Both the position numbers and the translations under genes were made by a program. Positions 1 to 8,841 of a stretch of 64,000 nucleotides of DNA are shown in pieces. The notes beneath the pieces are model-generated. The model had not been told where the DNA came from and did no database searches. It was given only the letters and a program-made list of their open reading frames with translations. How positions within the stretch are numbered: position 1 is the first letter of the stretch; each line of letters starts with the position of its first letter. The stretch lies in NCBI GenBank assembly GCA_963829995.1, contig CAWHKW010000025.1:62001-126000 (forward strand), read 5' to 3'. Source of the stretch: JACCZX01 sp963829995 (GTDB lineage: Bacteria > Pseudomonadota > Gammaproteobacteria > Burkholderiales > Burkholderiaceae_F).

Positions 1-1
1 C

Positions 2-361
2 CGCATCGTGCCGACGGTCGATCGGGCGAAGGCGACGTTGCTGGTAAAGGTGAAATTCGTCGAGCGCGATTCGCGCGTGTTGCCCGACATGAGCGCAAAG
101 ATCGCGTTTCTATCGCGCGCGCTGAGGCCCGACGAGCGCACGCCGGTGGCCGCGCTGCGGCCTGATGCGATCGTCAAGCGCGATAGCAAGGACATGGTCT
201 TTGTCGTAGGCAAAGACGAGCAGGTCAAGCTCACTCCGGTCGCGGTCGGCGACAAAGTCGGCGATCTGGTGCGCGTCGATCTCGCGCCCGGGACTCGGGT
301 CGTGATCGCGCCGCCCGAGCGCCTGGTGGATGGCGCCACCATCGCCGCCGCGAAGAAGTAA
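2..361 (+). CDS. Efflux transporter periplasmic adaptor subunit, C-terminal part
   Basis: The gene is cut by the left edge of the window; 119 codons remain. The visible part resembles the final beta-barrel and membrane-proximal region of MacA/HlyD-type membrane fusion proteins, including a conserved-looking stretch around 'DRAKATLLVKVKFVERD' and a 'VLPDMSAKI' segment. Such adaptors sit in the periplasm and connect an inner-membrane transporter to an outer-membrane channel. It ends 2 bases before the ABC ATPase gene, followed by two FtsX-like permeases, so it probably belongs to a MacAB-like ABC exporter rather than an RND pump. The substrate cannot be told. Confidence 0.75.
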   Translation, partial: RIVPTVDRAKATLLVKVKFVERDSRVLPDMSAKIAFLSRALRPDERTPVAALRPDAIVKRDSKDMVFVVGKDEQVKLTPVAVGDKVGDLVRVDLAPGTRVVIAPPERLVDGATIAAAKK

Positions 362-363
362 CG

Positions 364-1144
364 ATGGATGCGCACGCGACGGTCAGTGTGCGCATGGACC
401 CTCCGCGCGAAAACGGGCCGCGCGATGTTCCGCGGGACGAAAACCCACCCGAGCCGCGGCCGCTAGTTGAGATCGAACGTCTGTCTAAGGGGTACGTGCG
501 CGGCGAACAGCTGGTGCCTGTCCTCACCGACATCAACCTGACGATCAACGAACGCGATTTCGTGGCGCTAATGGGTCCGTCGGGCTCGGGCAAGAGCACG
601 CTGCTGAACCTGATCGCCGGTATCGACAAGCCCGATGCGGGCTCGCTGTTAATCGCCGGCGAAGACATCACGCGGTTTAACGACAGCGAGCTGGCCGACT
701 GGCGCGCGCGCACGGTCGGCTTCGTCTTCCAGTTCTACAACCTGATGCCGGTGCTGACCGCGTTCGAAAACGTCGAGTTGCCGCTGCAGTTGACTTCGCT
801 GTCGCGCGCGCGAGCGGCGCGAGCGCGTCGACTTGCTGATGTCGATGGTCGGATTGACGGATCGCAGTAAGCACTATCCGAACGAATTGTCCGGCGGGCA
901 GCAGCAACGGGTCGCGATTGCGCGTGCGCTGGTCACTGATCCGCTGATCGTGATCGCCGACGAACCGACCGGCGATCTGGACCGGCAATCTGCAGCGGAC
1001 ATCCTGGGTTTGCTCGATCGATTGAACCTCGAGCTCGGCAAAACGATCGTGATGGTGACGCACGATCCACGCGCGGCCGAAGCCGCGCACCATCTGATCT
1101 ATCTCGACAAGGGTCAGTTGACCGACACCGCACCAGCGCACTGA
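364..1144 (+). CDS. ABC exporter ATP-binding protein (LolD/MacB type), apparent frameshift
   Basis: This is the ATPase of a MacB/LolD-like ABC system. The first part (from ATG 364) carries Walker A GPSGSGKST (residues 71-79) and a Q-loop region near 'FVFQFYNLMPVL'. The second part, in the +1 shifted frame, carries the signature LSGGQQQR, Walker B 'LIVIADEPTGDLD' and the H-loop 'VMVTHDPR'. Frames switch at about 808-822, inside a CGCGCGCGC run; one extra base (or two missing) there would restore a normal 259-residue protein. The stop overlaps the ATG of the next permease. An N-terminal tail of about 35 residues precedes the ABC domain. An assembly indel is more likely than a real break. Confidence 0.85.
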
Positions 1145-2304
1145 TGCTGTTCTTCCTGAACCTCGTTTTCCGCAATGTGTTCCGCGCCAAGCTGCGCACG
1201 ACGTTGACAATCGTCGGCCTGGTGATCGCGACGCTCGCCTTTGGCTTGCTGCAGACCGTTGTGCGGGCCTGGTACGCCGGCGCGGAGGCGGCGTCGGCGA
1301 CGCGGCTGATTACGCGCAACGCGATCTCGTTGACGTTTGCAATGCCGATTTACTACCGCGAAAAAATCCGCTCGGTCCCGGGCGTAACGGCGGTGGCGGT
1401 GTCCAACTGGTTCGGGGGCACTTACAAGGATCCCAAAAACTTCTTCGCTCAGTTCGCAGTCGATGCGCCGACGTACTTCTCGATGTATCCGGAGTTCATT
1501 TTCGAGCCGGATGATTTCCAGGCGTTTATGCGCGATCGCCGCGGCGCCGCCGTCGGGCGGCAACTCGCCGATTTATACGGATTCAAGCTCGGCGACACGA
1601 TTCCGCTGAAGAGCGGGATCTATCCCGGCAACTGGGAATTCAACGTGCGAGCGATCTACGACGCGAAGGATGAAACGACGATCACGCGCCAGATGTACTT
1701 TCACTACGACTACTTGAACGAGCAGTTGAAGAAGTCGGCGCGAGGTCGCGCCGATTTCGCCGGTGTGTTTGTGGTGGGTATCGACCAGGGGCCGTCGGCA
1801 CCCGATATCTCGCGCGCGATCGACGCACAGTTCAAGAATTCGCTGGCCGAAACGCTGACCGAAACCGAGAAGGCGTTCACGCTGAGCTTCGTGGCGATGG
1901 TCGAAACGATCATCACGGCAATCGAAGGCGTCAGCTACGTTGTCATCCTGATCATCATGGCGGTGGCGGCCAACACAATGGCGATGACGGCGCGTGAACG
2001 GCTGTCCGAATACGCGACGCTGAAAGCGCTCGGCTTCAAACCCGGCAAGGTGGCCGCGATGATCATGGGCGAAGCATTTTTGCTGGCGTTCGTCGGCGCC
2101 GGCATCGGCATGTTGCTGACCCCCCTGGTCGTGCAGGCGTTTCACTCGGTGACGATCAGCGTATTTGCGAAGATGCCGCTGGTAGCTCAAACCTTTTATT
2201 TGCAGGCGGCATGTGCGGTCGTCGTCGGCCTTGTGGCGGGCGTGATTCCGGCGGTTCGCGCGGCGCGCGTCAAGATAGTCGACGGTCTGCGGCACATCGG
2301 CTAA
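1144..2304 (+). CDS. ABC transporter permease, FtsX/MacB family
   Basis: A 386-residue inner-membrane protein with the FtsX/MacB layout: one N-terminal membrane helix (about residues 17-40), a large periplasmic domain (to about 255), then three C-terminal helices with 'ARERLSEYATLKALGFKPGKV' between them, the typical cytoplasmic coupling segment. The ATG overlaps the stop of the ATPase gene, so the two are translationally coupled. It likely forms a heterodimer with the next permease and works with the adaptor upstream. The substrate is unknown; lipoprotein-sorting and macrolide or peptide export systems share this fold. Confidence 0.85.
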   Translation: MLFFLNLVFRNVFRAKLRTTLTIVGLVIATLAFGLLQTVVRAWYAGAEAASATRLITRNAISLTFAMPIYYREKIRSVPGVTAVAVSNWFGGTYKDPKNFFAQFAVDAPTYFSMYPEFIFEPDDFQAFMRDRRGAAVGRQLADLYGFKLGDTIPLKSGIYPGNWEFNVRAIYDAKDETTITRQMYFHYDYLNEQLKKSARGRADFAGVFVVGIDQGPSAPDISRAIDAQFKNSLAETLTETEKAFTLSFVAMVETIITAIEGVSYVVILIIMAVAANTMAMTARERLSEYATLKALGFKPGKVAAMIMGEAFLLAFVGAGIGMLLTPLVVQAFHSVTISVFAKMPLVAQTFYLQAACAVVVGLVAGVIPAVRAARVKIVDGLRHIG

Positions 2305-2341
2305 CGGCCCGATGCGTTTTTCACCTGACTGTTAGTTCTTA

Positions 2342-3511
2342 ATGCGCGTTCCGTTCAGCTACATACGGCGCAACTTGTGGGTACGCAAGTTGACCACCGC
2401 GCTGACCGCGGGCGGCATGGCGCTGGTCGTCTTTGTGTTCGCCGCCGTGTTGATGCTCGACGCCGGTTTGAAAGCGACGCTGGTGGCTACCGGCTCGCCC
2501 GACAATGTGGTGCTGATCCGTCAAGGCAGCCAAACGGAAGTGCAAAGCGGAGTGTTCCGCGATCAAGCGGCGCTGATCGAAACGTCGCCCGAGATCGCGC
2601 GCAGTTCCGACGGCCGGCCGCTGGTGTCGAAGGAAGTGGTCGTGCTGAACTCGCTGCCGAAGATTTCCGATCCAAACAAGCGCAGCAACGTCGTTGTGCG
2701 CGGTCTGCCGGAAATCGGAAAGACGCTGCGGCCGCAGGTGCGCATAGTCGACGGCCGGATGTTTCGTCCGGGATCGAACGAAATCGTCGTCGGCAGTTCG
2801 GTGGCGCGCGGATTCGCGGGCGTCGAGATCGGTCAGCAACTTTCGTTCGCTGCCCGGCAGTGGACCGTAGTCGGAATTTTCGACGGCGGCAAGACCGCGT
2901 TCGACTCGGAAGTGTGGGGTGACGTGGAGCAGATGATGCAGGCGTTTCGCCGCATCACGTACTCCTCCGTGATCGCGAAACTGGCTTCACCGACGTCGCT
3001 CGACGCGCTGAAGTCGCGGCTGGATGGCGATCCTCGATTGAAAGTCGACGTCAAGCGCGAAGCACAGTTTTATGCGGATCAATCGGCCAGCCTGTCCAGA
3101 TTCATCACGATTCTCGGGATGGCGCTGTCGGTGATCTTCTCGATCGGCGCGATGATCGGCGCTGCGATCACGATGTATTCGGCGGTCGCAACGCGCACCG
3201 CTGAAATCGGCACCCTGCGCGCGCTCGGGTTTCCGCGCTCGTCGATACTGCTGGCGTTCCTGATCGAATCGCTGCTGCTGGCGCTGGTCGGCGGATTGTT
3301 CGGATTGCTCGCGGCCAGCTTTCTGACGGCGATCACGATCTCGACCACCAATTTCCAGTCATTCTCCGAGCTCGCGTTTGCCTTTACGTTGACGCCGAAT
3401 ATCGTCGTCTCTGCGCTGGTGTTCTCAATAATGATGGGATTCGTCGGCGGATTCTTACCGGCAATCAAGGCGAGCCGGATGAAGATCGTCGACGCGCTGC
3501 GCGCCGACTAG
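2342..3511 (+). CDS. ABC transporter permease, FtsX/MacB family (second)
   Basis: A 389-residue paralogue-like partner of the preceding permease, 37 bases downstream. It has the same order: an N-terminal helix (about 20-42), a periplasmic domain, and three C-terminal helices with the coupling segment 'TRTAEIGTLRALGFPRSS'. It ends with 'PAIKASRMKIVDALRAD', matching the end of the first permease ('PAVRAARVKIVDGLR'). A separate ATPase plus two distinct permeases is common for this exporter type. It is the last gene of the operon. Confidence 0.85.
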   Translation: MRVPFSYIRRNLWVRKLTTALTAGGMALVVFVFAAVLMLDAGLKATLVATGSPDNVVLIRQGSQTEVQSGVFRDQAALIETSPEIARSSDGRPLVSKEVVVLNSLPKISDPNKRSNVVVRGLPEIGKTLRPQVRIVDGRMFRPGSNEIVVGSSVARGFAGVEIGQQLSFAARQWTVVGIFDGGKTAFDSEVWGDVEQMMQAFRRITYSSVIAKLASPTSLDALKSRLDGDPRLKVDVKREAQFYADQSASLSRFITILGMALSVIFSIGAMIGAAITMYSAVATRTAEIGTLRALGFPRSSILLAFLIESLLLALVGGLFGLLAASFLTAITISTTNFQSFSELAFAFTLTPNIVVSALVFSIMMGFVGGFLPAIKASRMKIVDALRAD

Positions 3512-3597
3512 CGCAGCGCAGTCTTGCCCGGCGAGTTATTCTTTGACTACGCTCGGGTTAAACAGAGCATCGAGCACGAGACCTCAAGGAGACCCCC

Positions 3598-4563
3598 ATG
3601 AAGCGACGCGACTTTTCGATCGCTGCAGCCGTTGCGGCAGCTAGCCCGTTTGGTCTGCTAAGCAGCGCTGGCGCGCAACAGCTCGGCACCGTCAAGATGA
3701 TGATTCCAGCCAACCCCGGCGGCGGCTGGGACCAAACCGGACGAGCATTGGCAGCCGCAATGCAAAGCGCGAAGACGGTGGGCTCGGTGCAATTCGATAA
3801 CAAGGGCGGCGCCGCCGGCACGATCGGACTCGCGCAGTTCGTCAACAGCGCAAAGGGCGATCCGAACGCATTGATGATGGGCGGCATGGTGATGGTCGGC
3901 GGCATTCTGCTGAACAAGTCACCGGTCGATCTGTCGATGGTGACGCCGATCGCGCGTCTTACCAGCGAGTATGTGGTCGTCGTCGTGCCCGCCAACTCGC
4001 CGCACAAAACGATGGGCGACTTAGTCAAGGCGTTCAAGGCCGAACCTGGCAAGGTGTCATGGGGCGGCGGCTCCGCCGGCGGCACCGATCACATCCTGGT
4101 CGGGCTGATCGCTAAAGCGGTGGGCGGTGATCCGAGCAAGATCAACTACGTGCCATTCAAGGGCGGCGGCGAAGCAATCTCCGCGATTGTCGGCGGGCAT
4201 GTCACAGCCGGCGTGTCGGGCCTCGGCGAGTTTGCCGAACAGATCAAGGCGGGCCGCATGCGCGCGCTGGCAGTGTCGTCGCCGACCAAGATCGACAACA
4301 TTCCAACGCTGAAGGATCAAGGCATCGACGTCGTGCTCGGCAACTGGCGCGGTGTGTTTGCGGCGCCGGGCATCACCACGGCGCAGCGGGATGCGCTGGT
4401 TGCCGCCGTGAAGACCGCAACCGACTCGCCGGCGTGGAAGGAATCGCTAACTAAATTTGGCTGGGATGCGTGGTTTCTCGGGGGCGATCAATACAAGGCG
4501 TTTCTCGACGAAGACGTCAAGCGCATCAGCGCGATCATCGACTCGCTCGGCCTGAGAAAGTAG
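3598..4563 (+). CDS. tctC: Tripartite tricarboxylate transporter substrate-binding protein (TctC/Bug family)
   Basis: A 321-residue periplasmic binding protein. It starts with a signal peptide that has a twin-arginine look (MKRRDFSIAAA), ending near 'SSAGAQQ'. Family features are 'MMIPANPGGGWDQTGR' early and 'VSWGGGSAGGTDHI' mid-protein. AAGGAG lies 7-8 bases before the ATG. TctC proteins capture carboxylates or other small acids and hand them to TctA/TctB; here the three genes are contiguous, which argues for a dedicated system rather than one of the many orphan Bug proteins. The ligand cannot be read from sequence. Confidence 0.9.
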   Translation: MKRRDFSIAAAVAAASPFGLLSSAGAQQLGTVKMMIPANPGGGWDQTGRALAAAMQSAKTVGSVQFDNKGGAAGTIGLAQFVNSAKGDPNALMMGGMVMVGGILLNKSPVDLSMVTPIARLTSEYVVVVVPANSPHKTMGDLVKAFKAEPGKVSWGGGSAGGTDHILVGLIAKAVGGDPSKINYVPFKGGGEAISAIVGGHVTAGVSGLGEFAEQIKAGRMRALAVSSPTKIDNIPTLKDQGIDVVLGNWRGVFAAPGITTAQRDALVAAVKTATDSPAWKESLTKFGWDAWFLGGDQYKAFLDEDVKRISAIIDSLGLRK

Positions 4564-4564
4564 C

Positions 4565-5077
4565 GTGGCGCGTAGCACCGCGGGCGCGCGTATCGAGCTC
4601 GCGCTTTCGGCGGGCGTGCTCGCGCTCGGTTCGTTCGCGCTGGTCACCGCGCTTCGCCTGCCTTCGACGGGCGGGTATTCCGGAATCGGGCCGAACGCAA
4701 TACCGATCGCTGTTGCAGGGGGTCTCGCTGCGCTCGGCATCTGGTTGTTGATTGAAGCTGTGGCAGGCGGCTGGCGCGCCCGCACCTCGGACGATCCAAA
4801 CGACCGCGGCGAGCATCCCTTCCACGCGCCGGCATTCGCGTGGGTCACAGCCGGGTTGTTTGCACAGATGGCGCTGATTCACACGGCCGGATTCGTACTC
4901 GCAGCCGCCGTGCTGTTCGCGTGTGTTGCGCGCGGCTTTGGCAGCGTCCGACCTGCGCGCGATGGGGTGATCGGGTTGGCGCTGGGCCTGGCCGTTTTCC
5001 TTTTCTTCGTCAAGTTTTTGAATGTCGGGCTGCCCGCCGGCTGGTTGGCGCCGGTGCTCGGCGGCGCGGGCATATGA
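4565..5077 (+). CDS. tctB: Tripartite tricarboxylate transporter small membrane subunit TctB
   Basis: A 170-residue protein starting with GTG two bases after the tctC stop. It shows about four hydrophobic segments (near residues 10-30, 38-60, 90-120 and 130-160), the TctB pattern. TctB supports the large permease TctA and has little sequence conservation, so the assignment depends partly on its position between tctC and tctA. Its stop overlaps the tctA ATG. Confidence 0.85.
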   Translation: MARSTAGARIELALSAGVLALGSFALVTALRLPSTGGYSGIGPNAIPIAVAGGLAALGIWLLIEAVAGGWRARTSDDPNDRGEHPFHAPAFAWVTAGLFAQMALIHTAGFVLAAAVLFACVARGFGSVRPARDGVIGLALGLAVFLFFVKFLNVGLPAGWLAPVLGGAGI

Positions 5078-6576
5078 CCGAGACGATCAACGCGCTGCTT
5101 AGTGGCTTCGCGATTGCGCTGACGCCGACCAATCTGCTGTGGGGATTCGTCGGCGTGACGCTGGGCACGGCGGTTGGCGTGTTGCCTGGCGTCGGCCCGG
5201 CGCTAACGGTGGCGATGCTGCTGCCACTCACCGTCAAGCTCGACCCGACCGGCGCGCTGATTATGTTCGCGGGGATCTACTACGGTGCGATGTACGGCGG
5301 ATCGACCACCACGATTCTGCTGAACACACCGGGCGAATCGGCCTCGATCGCGACCGCGCTCGAAGGCAACAAGATGGCCAAGCGCGGGCGGGCCGGACCG
5401 GCGTTGGCCACCGCCGCGATCGGATCGTTCGTCGCCGGCTCGATCTCGGTCGTGCTGTTGACATTGCTGGCGCCAATCGTGGTCGAGGTGGCGTTGCGCT
5501 TCAGCCCGGCCGACTATTTCGCATTGATGGTGTTTGCGTTTGTGACCGTCGCCGCGGTGCTCGGCAGCTCGACGGTGCGCGGATTGACGACGTTGTTTAT
5601 CGGGTTACTGCTGGGGCTGGTCGGGATCGACGAAACCACCGGTCAGATGCGCTTTGCGTTCGGCGTGCCCGAATTGCTCGACGGTATCGATGTCGTCGTT
5701 CTTGCAGTGGGATTGTTCGCAGTCGGCGAGGCGCTGTACGGCGCGGCTTACCAAAGCCGCGTGAAGGAAGAGCGCGAGCGGTTATCGGGTTCGCTGATGA
5801 TGACGCGCGACGATTGGCGACGCTCCTGGCCGGCGTGGCTGCGCGCGACCGCGATCGGATTTCCTTTCGGCACGATTCCGGCTGGCGGCGCCGAGATCCC
5901 GACCTTCCTGTCATACGCGACCGAGAAGAAATTTTCGAAGCATCCCGAGGAGTTCGGCCACGGCGCGATCGAAGGTGTCGCCGGCCCCGAGGCGGCCAAC
6001 AACGCGTCCTCGACCGGCGTTCTGGTGCCGCTGCTGACGCTCGGCATTCCAACTTCGGCCACTGCGGCGATTCTGTTGGCAGCGTTTCAAAACTACGGCA
6101 TCCAGCCCGGACCGCTGTTGTTCCAGACGCAGGGCGCGCTGGTGTGGGGTCTTATTGCCAGCCTGTACGTCGGTAACGTGCTGTTGCTGGTACTGAACCT
6201 TCCGCTGATTGGGTTGTGGGTGAAAGTCCTCGCCATTCCGAAGCCGTGGCTGTACGGGGGCATCCTGATCTTTGCCACGCTCGGCGCCTACAGCCTGCAC
6301 CAGTCACTCGTCGATCTGGTGACGTTGTACGTGTTCGGGCTGCTCGGATTCGCGATGCGGCGCTGGGGATTTCCGGTGGCGCCGGCGGTGATCGGCCTGA
6401 TTCTCGGGCCGCTCGCAGAAACGCAATTCCGCCGCGCGCTGTCGATCAGCCAGGGCGATGCGAGCGTGTTCTTGACGTCGCCGATATCGGCATCGCTGCT
6501 TGCGTTGACGGCTGCCTTGATCGTCGTGCCGTGGATCGTGCGGCTGTCGCGCCGCAGGAACCGACGTTTGGCGTGA
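5074..6576 (+). CDS. tctA: Tripartite tricarboxylate transporter large permease TctA
   Basis: A 500-residue polytopic membrane protein starting at the ATG that overlaps the tctB stop (ATGA). A longer open frame reaches back to 4840, but that part lies over tctB and is not coding. Typical TctA signatures are present: 'GVLPGVGPALTVAMLLPLT' near the N-terminus and 'YYGAMYGGSTTTILLNTPGE' at about residues 66-85; a second glycine-rich repeat with 'GVAGPEAANNASSTG' follows in the middle. It is the transport channel of the sodium- or proton-driven TTT system. Confidence 0.93.
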   Translation: MTETINALLSGFAIALTPTNLLWGFVGVTLGTAVGVLPGVGPALTVAMLLPLTVKLDPTGALIMFAGIYYGAMYGGSTTTILLNTPGESASIATALEGNKMAKRGRAGPALATAAIGSFVAGSISVVLLTLLAPIVVEVALRFSPADYFALMVFAFVTVAAVLGSSTVRGLTTLFIGLLLGLVGIDETTGQMRFAFGVPELLDGIDVVVLAVGLFAVGEALYGAAYQSRVKEERERLSGSLMMTRDDWRRSWPAWLRATAIGFPFGTIPAGGAEIPTFLSYATEKKFSKHPEEFGHGAIEGVAGPEAANNASSTGVLVPLLTLGIPTSATAAILLAAFQNYGIQPGPLLFQTQGALVWGLIASLYVGNVLLLVLNLPLIGLWVKVLAIPKPWLYGGILIFATLGAYSLHQSLVDLVTLYVFGLLGFAMRRWGFPVAPAVIGLILGPLAETQFRRALSISQGDASVFLTSPISASLLALTAALIVVPWIVRLSRRRNRRLA

Positions 6577-7655
6577 GCGACCTCCAGCCATCAAGCGCCG
6601 CGCCCCGCGCGGCGTTTTCTTTCTGGCGCGCGCTAGCTGCGGTCGCCGTTGCGCTCACTGGCGCGCTCGTGTGTGTTTACCTTGAGACGCCGCTACCGTG
6701 GTTGATCGGCCCGCTGATCGCGGTGGCTGCGGTCAGCATGGCCAACGCCAAGATTGCCGAGCCACCGTTGGCGCGCGAGGCGGGTCAATGGGCGATCGGC
6801 GTCGCGCTCGGCCTGTATTTCTCACCCGATGTGGTGCGCGAAATCGTGCGCCTTTCGCCGTGGATCGGCTTGGCGGTCATCTTCTCGATCGTCCTCGGCT
6901 GGCTCGGCGCCTGGCTGCTGGCCAAAGCGGTGCGAGCCGACGCACCGACGGCGTTTTTCGCGATGGCGATCGGGGGCGCGCCCGAGATGGCGGCGCAGGC
7001 ACAACGCAATGGCGGACAGGTCGACAGAGTGGCGGCATCGCACGCATTGCGCATCATGATGGTCGTGCTGATCGTGCCATTCGCTTTCAACGCGATGGAC
7101 GTGCATGGGCTCGACCCCTACACGCCGCTGGCGAAAACCTTCTCGTGGACGGGTTTCGTCGTGCTGGTGGCGATCACTGCAGGTGCGGCGGCGGTGATGG
7201 AACGGTTCCGATCGCCCAACAGCTGGATGATCGGACCCTTGCTGGCGGCGGCGTTGGTCACGGCGACCGGCCACAGCTTTTCGAGTCTCCCGGCAGTCGT
7301 GGTCAACGCCGGCCAACTATTGATCGGCATCTCGCTCGGGTCGCGTTTCACGCCTGAATTCTTTCGGGCCGCCCCGCGTTTCCTGTCGGCAGTGGCCCTG
7401 ATCTCACTGGTCTACATGCTGCTGGCAGCAGCATTTGGGACGTTGCTCGCGCGCGGCTCGGGACTACCCTGGCCGACAGCGACGATCGCGACGACACCGG
7501 GTGGCATCGGTGAAATGGCGCTGACCGCGCAGGCACTAGAGCTCGGCGTGCCGATCGTGACCGCGTTTCACACGATTCGCCTGCTTGCGTTGTTGCTTAC
7601 CGTCGGCGCAATGTATCGCTATTGGCAAAAGTGGATGGGACGCCGTGCGAGCTAG
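6573..7655 (+). CDS. AbrB family transporter-like membrane protein
   Basis: A 360-residue, very hydrophobic protein. The GTG at 6573 overlaps the tctA stop (GTGA), giving the expected family length; the open frame extends upstream over tctA, but that part is a shadow. Two halves each carry the AbrB-family pattern: 'LPWLIGPLIAVAAVS' and 'NSWMIGPLLAAALV', each followed by further helices with a 'GIALG/GISLG' segment. The family (once called ammonia monooxygenase-like) has no firm substrate. Coupling to tctCBA suggests the two membrane systems handle the same or related compounds. Confidence 0.8.
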   Translation: MSDLQPSSAAPRAAFSFWRALAAVAVALTGALVCVYLETPLPWLIGPLIAVAAVSMANAKIAEPPLAREAGQWAIGVALGLYFSPDVVREIVRLSPWIGLAVIFSIVLGWLGAWLLAKAVRADAPTAFFAMAIGGAPEMAAQAQRNGGQVDRVAASHALRIMMVVLIVPFAFNAMDVHGLDPYTPLAKTFSWTGFVVLVAITAGAAAVMERFRSPNSWMIGPLLAAALVTATGHSFSSLPAVVVNAGQLLIGISLGSRFTPEFFRAAPRFLSAVALISLVYMLLAAAFGTLLARGSGLPWPTATIATTPGGIGEMALTAQALELGVPIVTAFHTIRLLALLLTVGAMYRYWQKWMGRRAS

Positions 7656-8241
7656 AGCAGGTCTAAAAGGGGCGCCGCAGGAAGTGACGCCGGCAATCGA
7701 GTTAGCTCCCTTGGTTGCCGCCGCCAAGCACGACGCCGGCGAATTCCTGCAGGCCGTTCTCGAGTCGAAGGCGACGTTGATGCGCTGGATGCCGTGGTGC
7801 CATGCCAGCTACGGCGCGGCCGATGTCGATCGCTGGTTTGAAACCGCCGACCAGATGTGGACCAACCAAACCGCGTTTCCGATGCTGATCCGCAGCAAGA
7901 CTGACGGCACGCTGCTCGGAGGCGCCGGTCTGCAGGACGTGTTGCTTTACGGCAAGCGGGAGGCCGAGCTCGGCTATTGGGTCAGAAAGAGCGCACGCGG
8001 TCGAGGCGTCGCCAGCACCGCTATTCGCGCGATTGCCGCGTTTGCATTCAATGAATTGAAGCTGGTACGCGCCTCGATGCGGATTCGCCTCGACAACGCA
8101 TCGAGTCGGCGCGCCGCAGAGCGCGCCGGCGCCAGCTTCGAGGGAGTAACCCGGCACGGCATCGTGCACGGCGAGGCGCGCTTCGATGCGGCGCACTACT
8201 CCTTGCTGCCGGCCGATCTGGCGCGGCCGTGGTCGCCGTAA
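7645..8241 (+). CDS. GNAT family N-acetyltransferase (RimJ/RimL type)
   Basis: An acetyl-CoA-dependent acyltransferase of the RimJ/RimL-like GNAT group. Visible motifs are 'ELGYWVRKSARGRGVAS' (strand 4 plus the acetyl-CoA pyrophosphate-binding R/QxxGxG/A turn) and 'LKLVRASMRIRLDNASSRRAAERAGAS' (the C-terminal part). The start is uncertain: GTG 7645 overlaps the previous gene and gives 198 residues, while GTG 7684 gives 185 and begins just before the conserved 'IELAPL' strand. The acceptor is unknown. Confidence 0.8.
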   Translation: MRARAGLKGAPQEVTPAIELAPLVAAAKHDAGEFLQAVLESKATLMRWMPWCHASYGAADVDRWFETADQMWTNQTAFPMLIRSKTDGTLLGGAGLQDVLLYGKREAELGYWVRKSARGRGVASTAIRAIAAFAFNELKLVRASMRIRLDNASSRRAAERAGASFEGVTRHGIVHGEARFDAAHYSLLPADLARPWSP

Positions 8242-8488
8242 CGCTCGGACGCGTCTAGCTTTTTAGCGGACGCTGGTGTAGCGTCAAATCGCAGTCGACC
8301 ATCGCTGTGGATCGCTCCATCTTCGTTCGATGAAATTCGGAAGCCATTGCCAGCGGCTTAGCGTCAACAAGCCGCCGCTCCTGTCGCAGTACCTCCTTCG
8401 TCACCCTTTTGGAAATCCCAGCCATCGCTTGTGCGTCGCGGGCGCTTCCCGTGTATTTCGAGGTTGTTAAACCTCCGGAGTGAGTGAA

Positions 8489-8695
8489 ATGCCGACAGGC
8501 ACAGTGAAATGGTTCAACGAATCGAAGGGATTTGGATTCATCAAGCCGGATGACGGCGGCGCCGATCTCTTTGCGCACTACAGCGGAATCAAGGCCAAAG
8601 GGTTTCGTACCCTGAAGGAAAATCAGAAAGTCGAGTACCAAGTCCAGCAGGGCCAGAAAGGCCCGCAAGCGGTAGAAATCGACATCGTCGCCTAA
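8489..8695 (+). CDS. Cold-shock protein, CspA family
   Basis: A 68-residue single-domain nucleic-acid chaperone. Both RNA-binding motifs are clear: RNP1 'KGFGFI' and RNP2-like 'DLFAHYS'. The ATG at 8489 is preferred over the in-frame GTG at 8480 because CCTCCGGAG sits at the right distance and the product then begins with the family-typical 'M-x-TGTVKWFN'. The family binds single-stranded RNA and DNA and melts RNA structure; members can be cold-induced or constitutive. It is monocistronic, with a strong terminator directly downstream. Confidence 0.95.
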   Translation: MPTGTVKWFNESKGFGFIKPDDGGADLFAHYSGIKAKGFRTLKENQKVEYQVQQGQKGPQAVEIDIVA

Positions 8696-8711
8696 CTTAC
8701 GCCAATTCTCC

Positions 8712-8734
8712 GGGCCCGCGGTAGGGCCCTTTTT
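8712..8734 (+). terminator. Rho-independent terminator of the cold-shock gene
   Basis: A GGGCCC/GGGCCC stem (8712-8717 with 8724-8729), a six-base loop and a TTTTT tract, 16 bases after the stop codon. Confidence 0.85.
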
Positions 8735-8841
8735 GCGCGGGGCGTTCCTGGAAGGTCTGCGGGCTAGAATCACCGGCCCGGCATTTGCAACGGACCGAGA
8801 GCGCTTCGCGATTCGACGAGGCGACGATAGGAGGCAGGGCA

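Noticed and set aside
4840..5073. Upstream extension of tctA over tctB
   Set aside because: Out of frame with the well-formed tctB product; the ATG at 5074 with ATGA overlap gives the family length.
8255..8425. Possible 57-residue ORF on the minus strand between the GNAT and cold-shock genes
   Set aside because: No ribosome-binding site, no recognisable motif; the larger open frame is antisense to the cold-shock gene.
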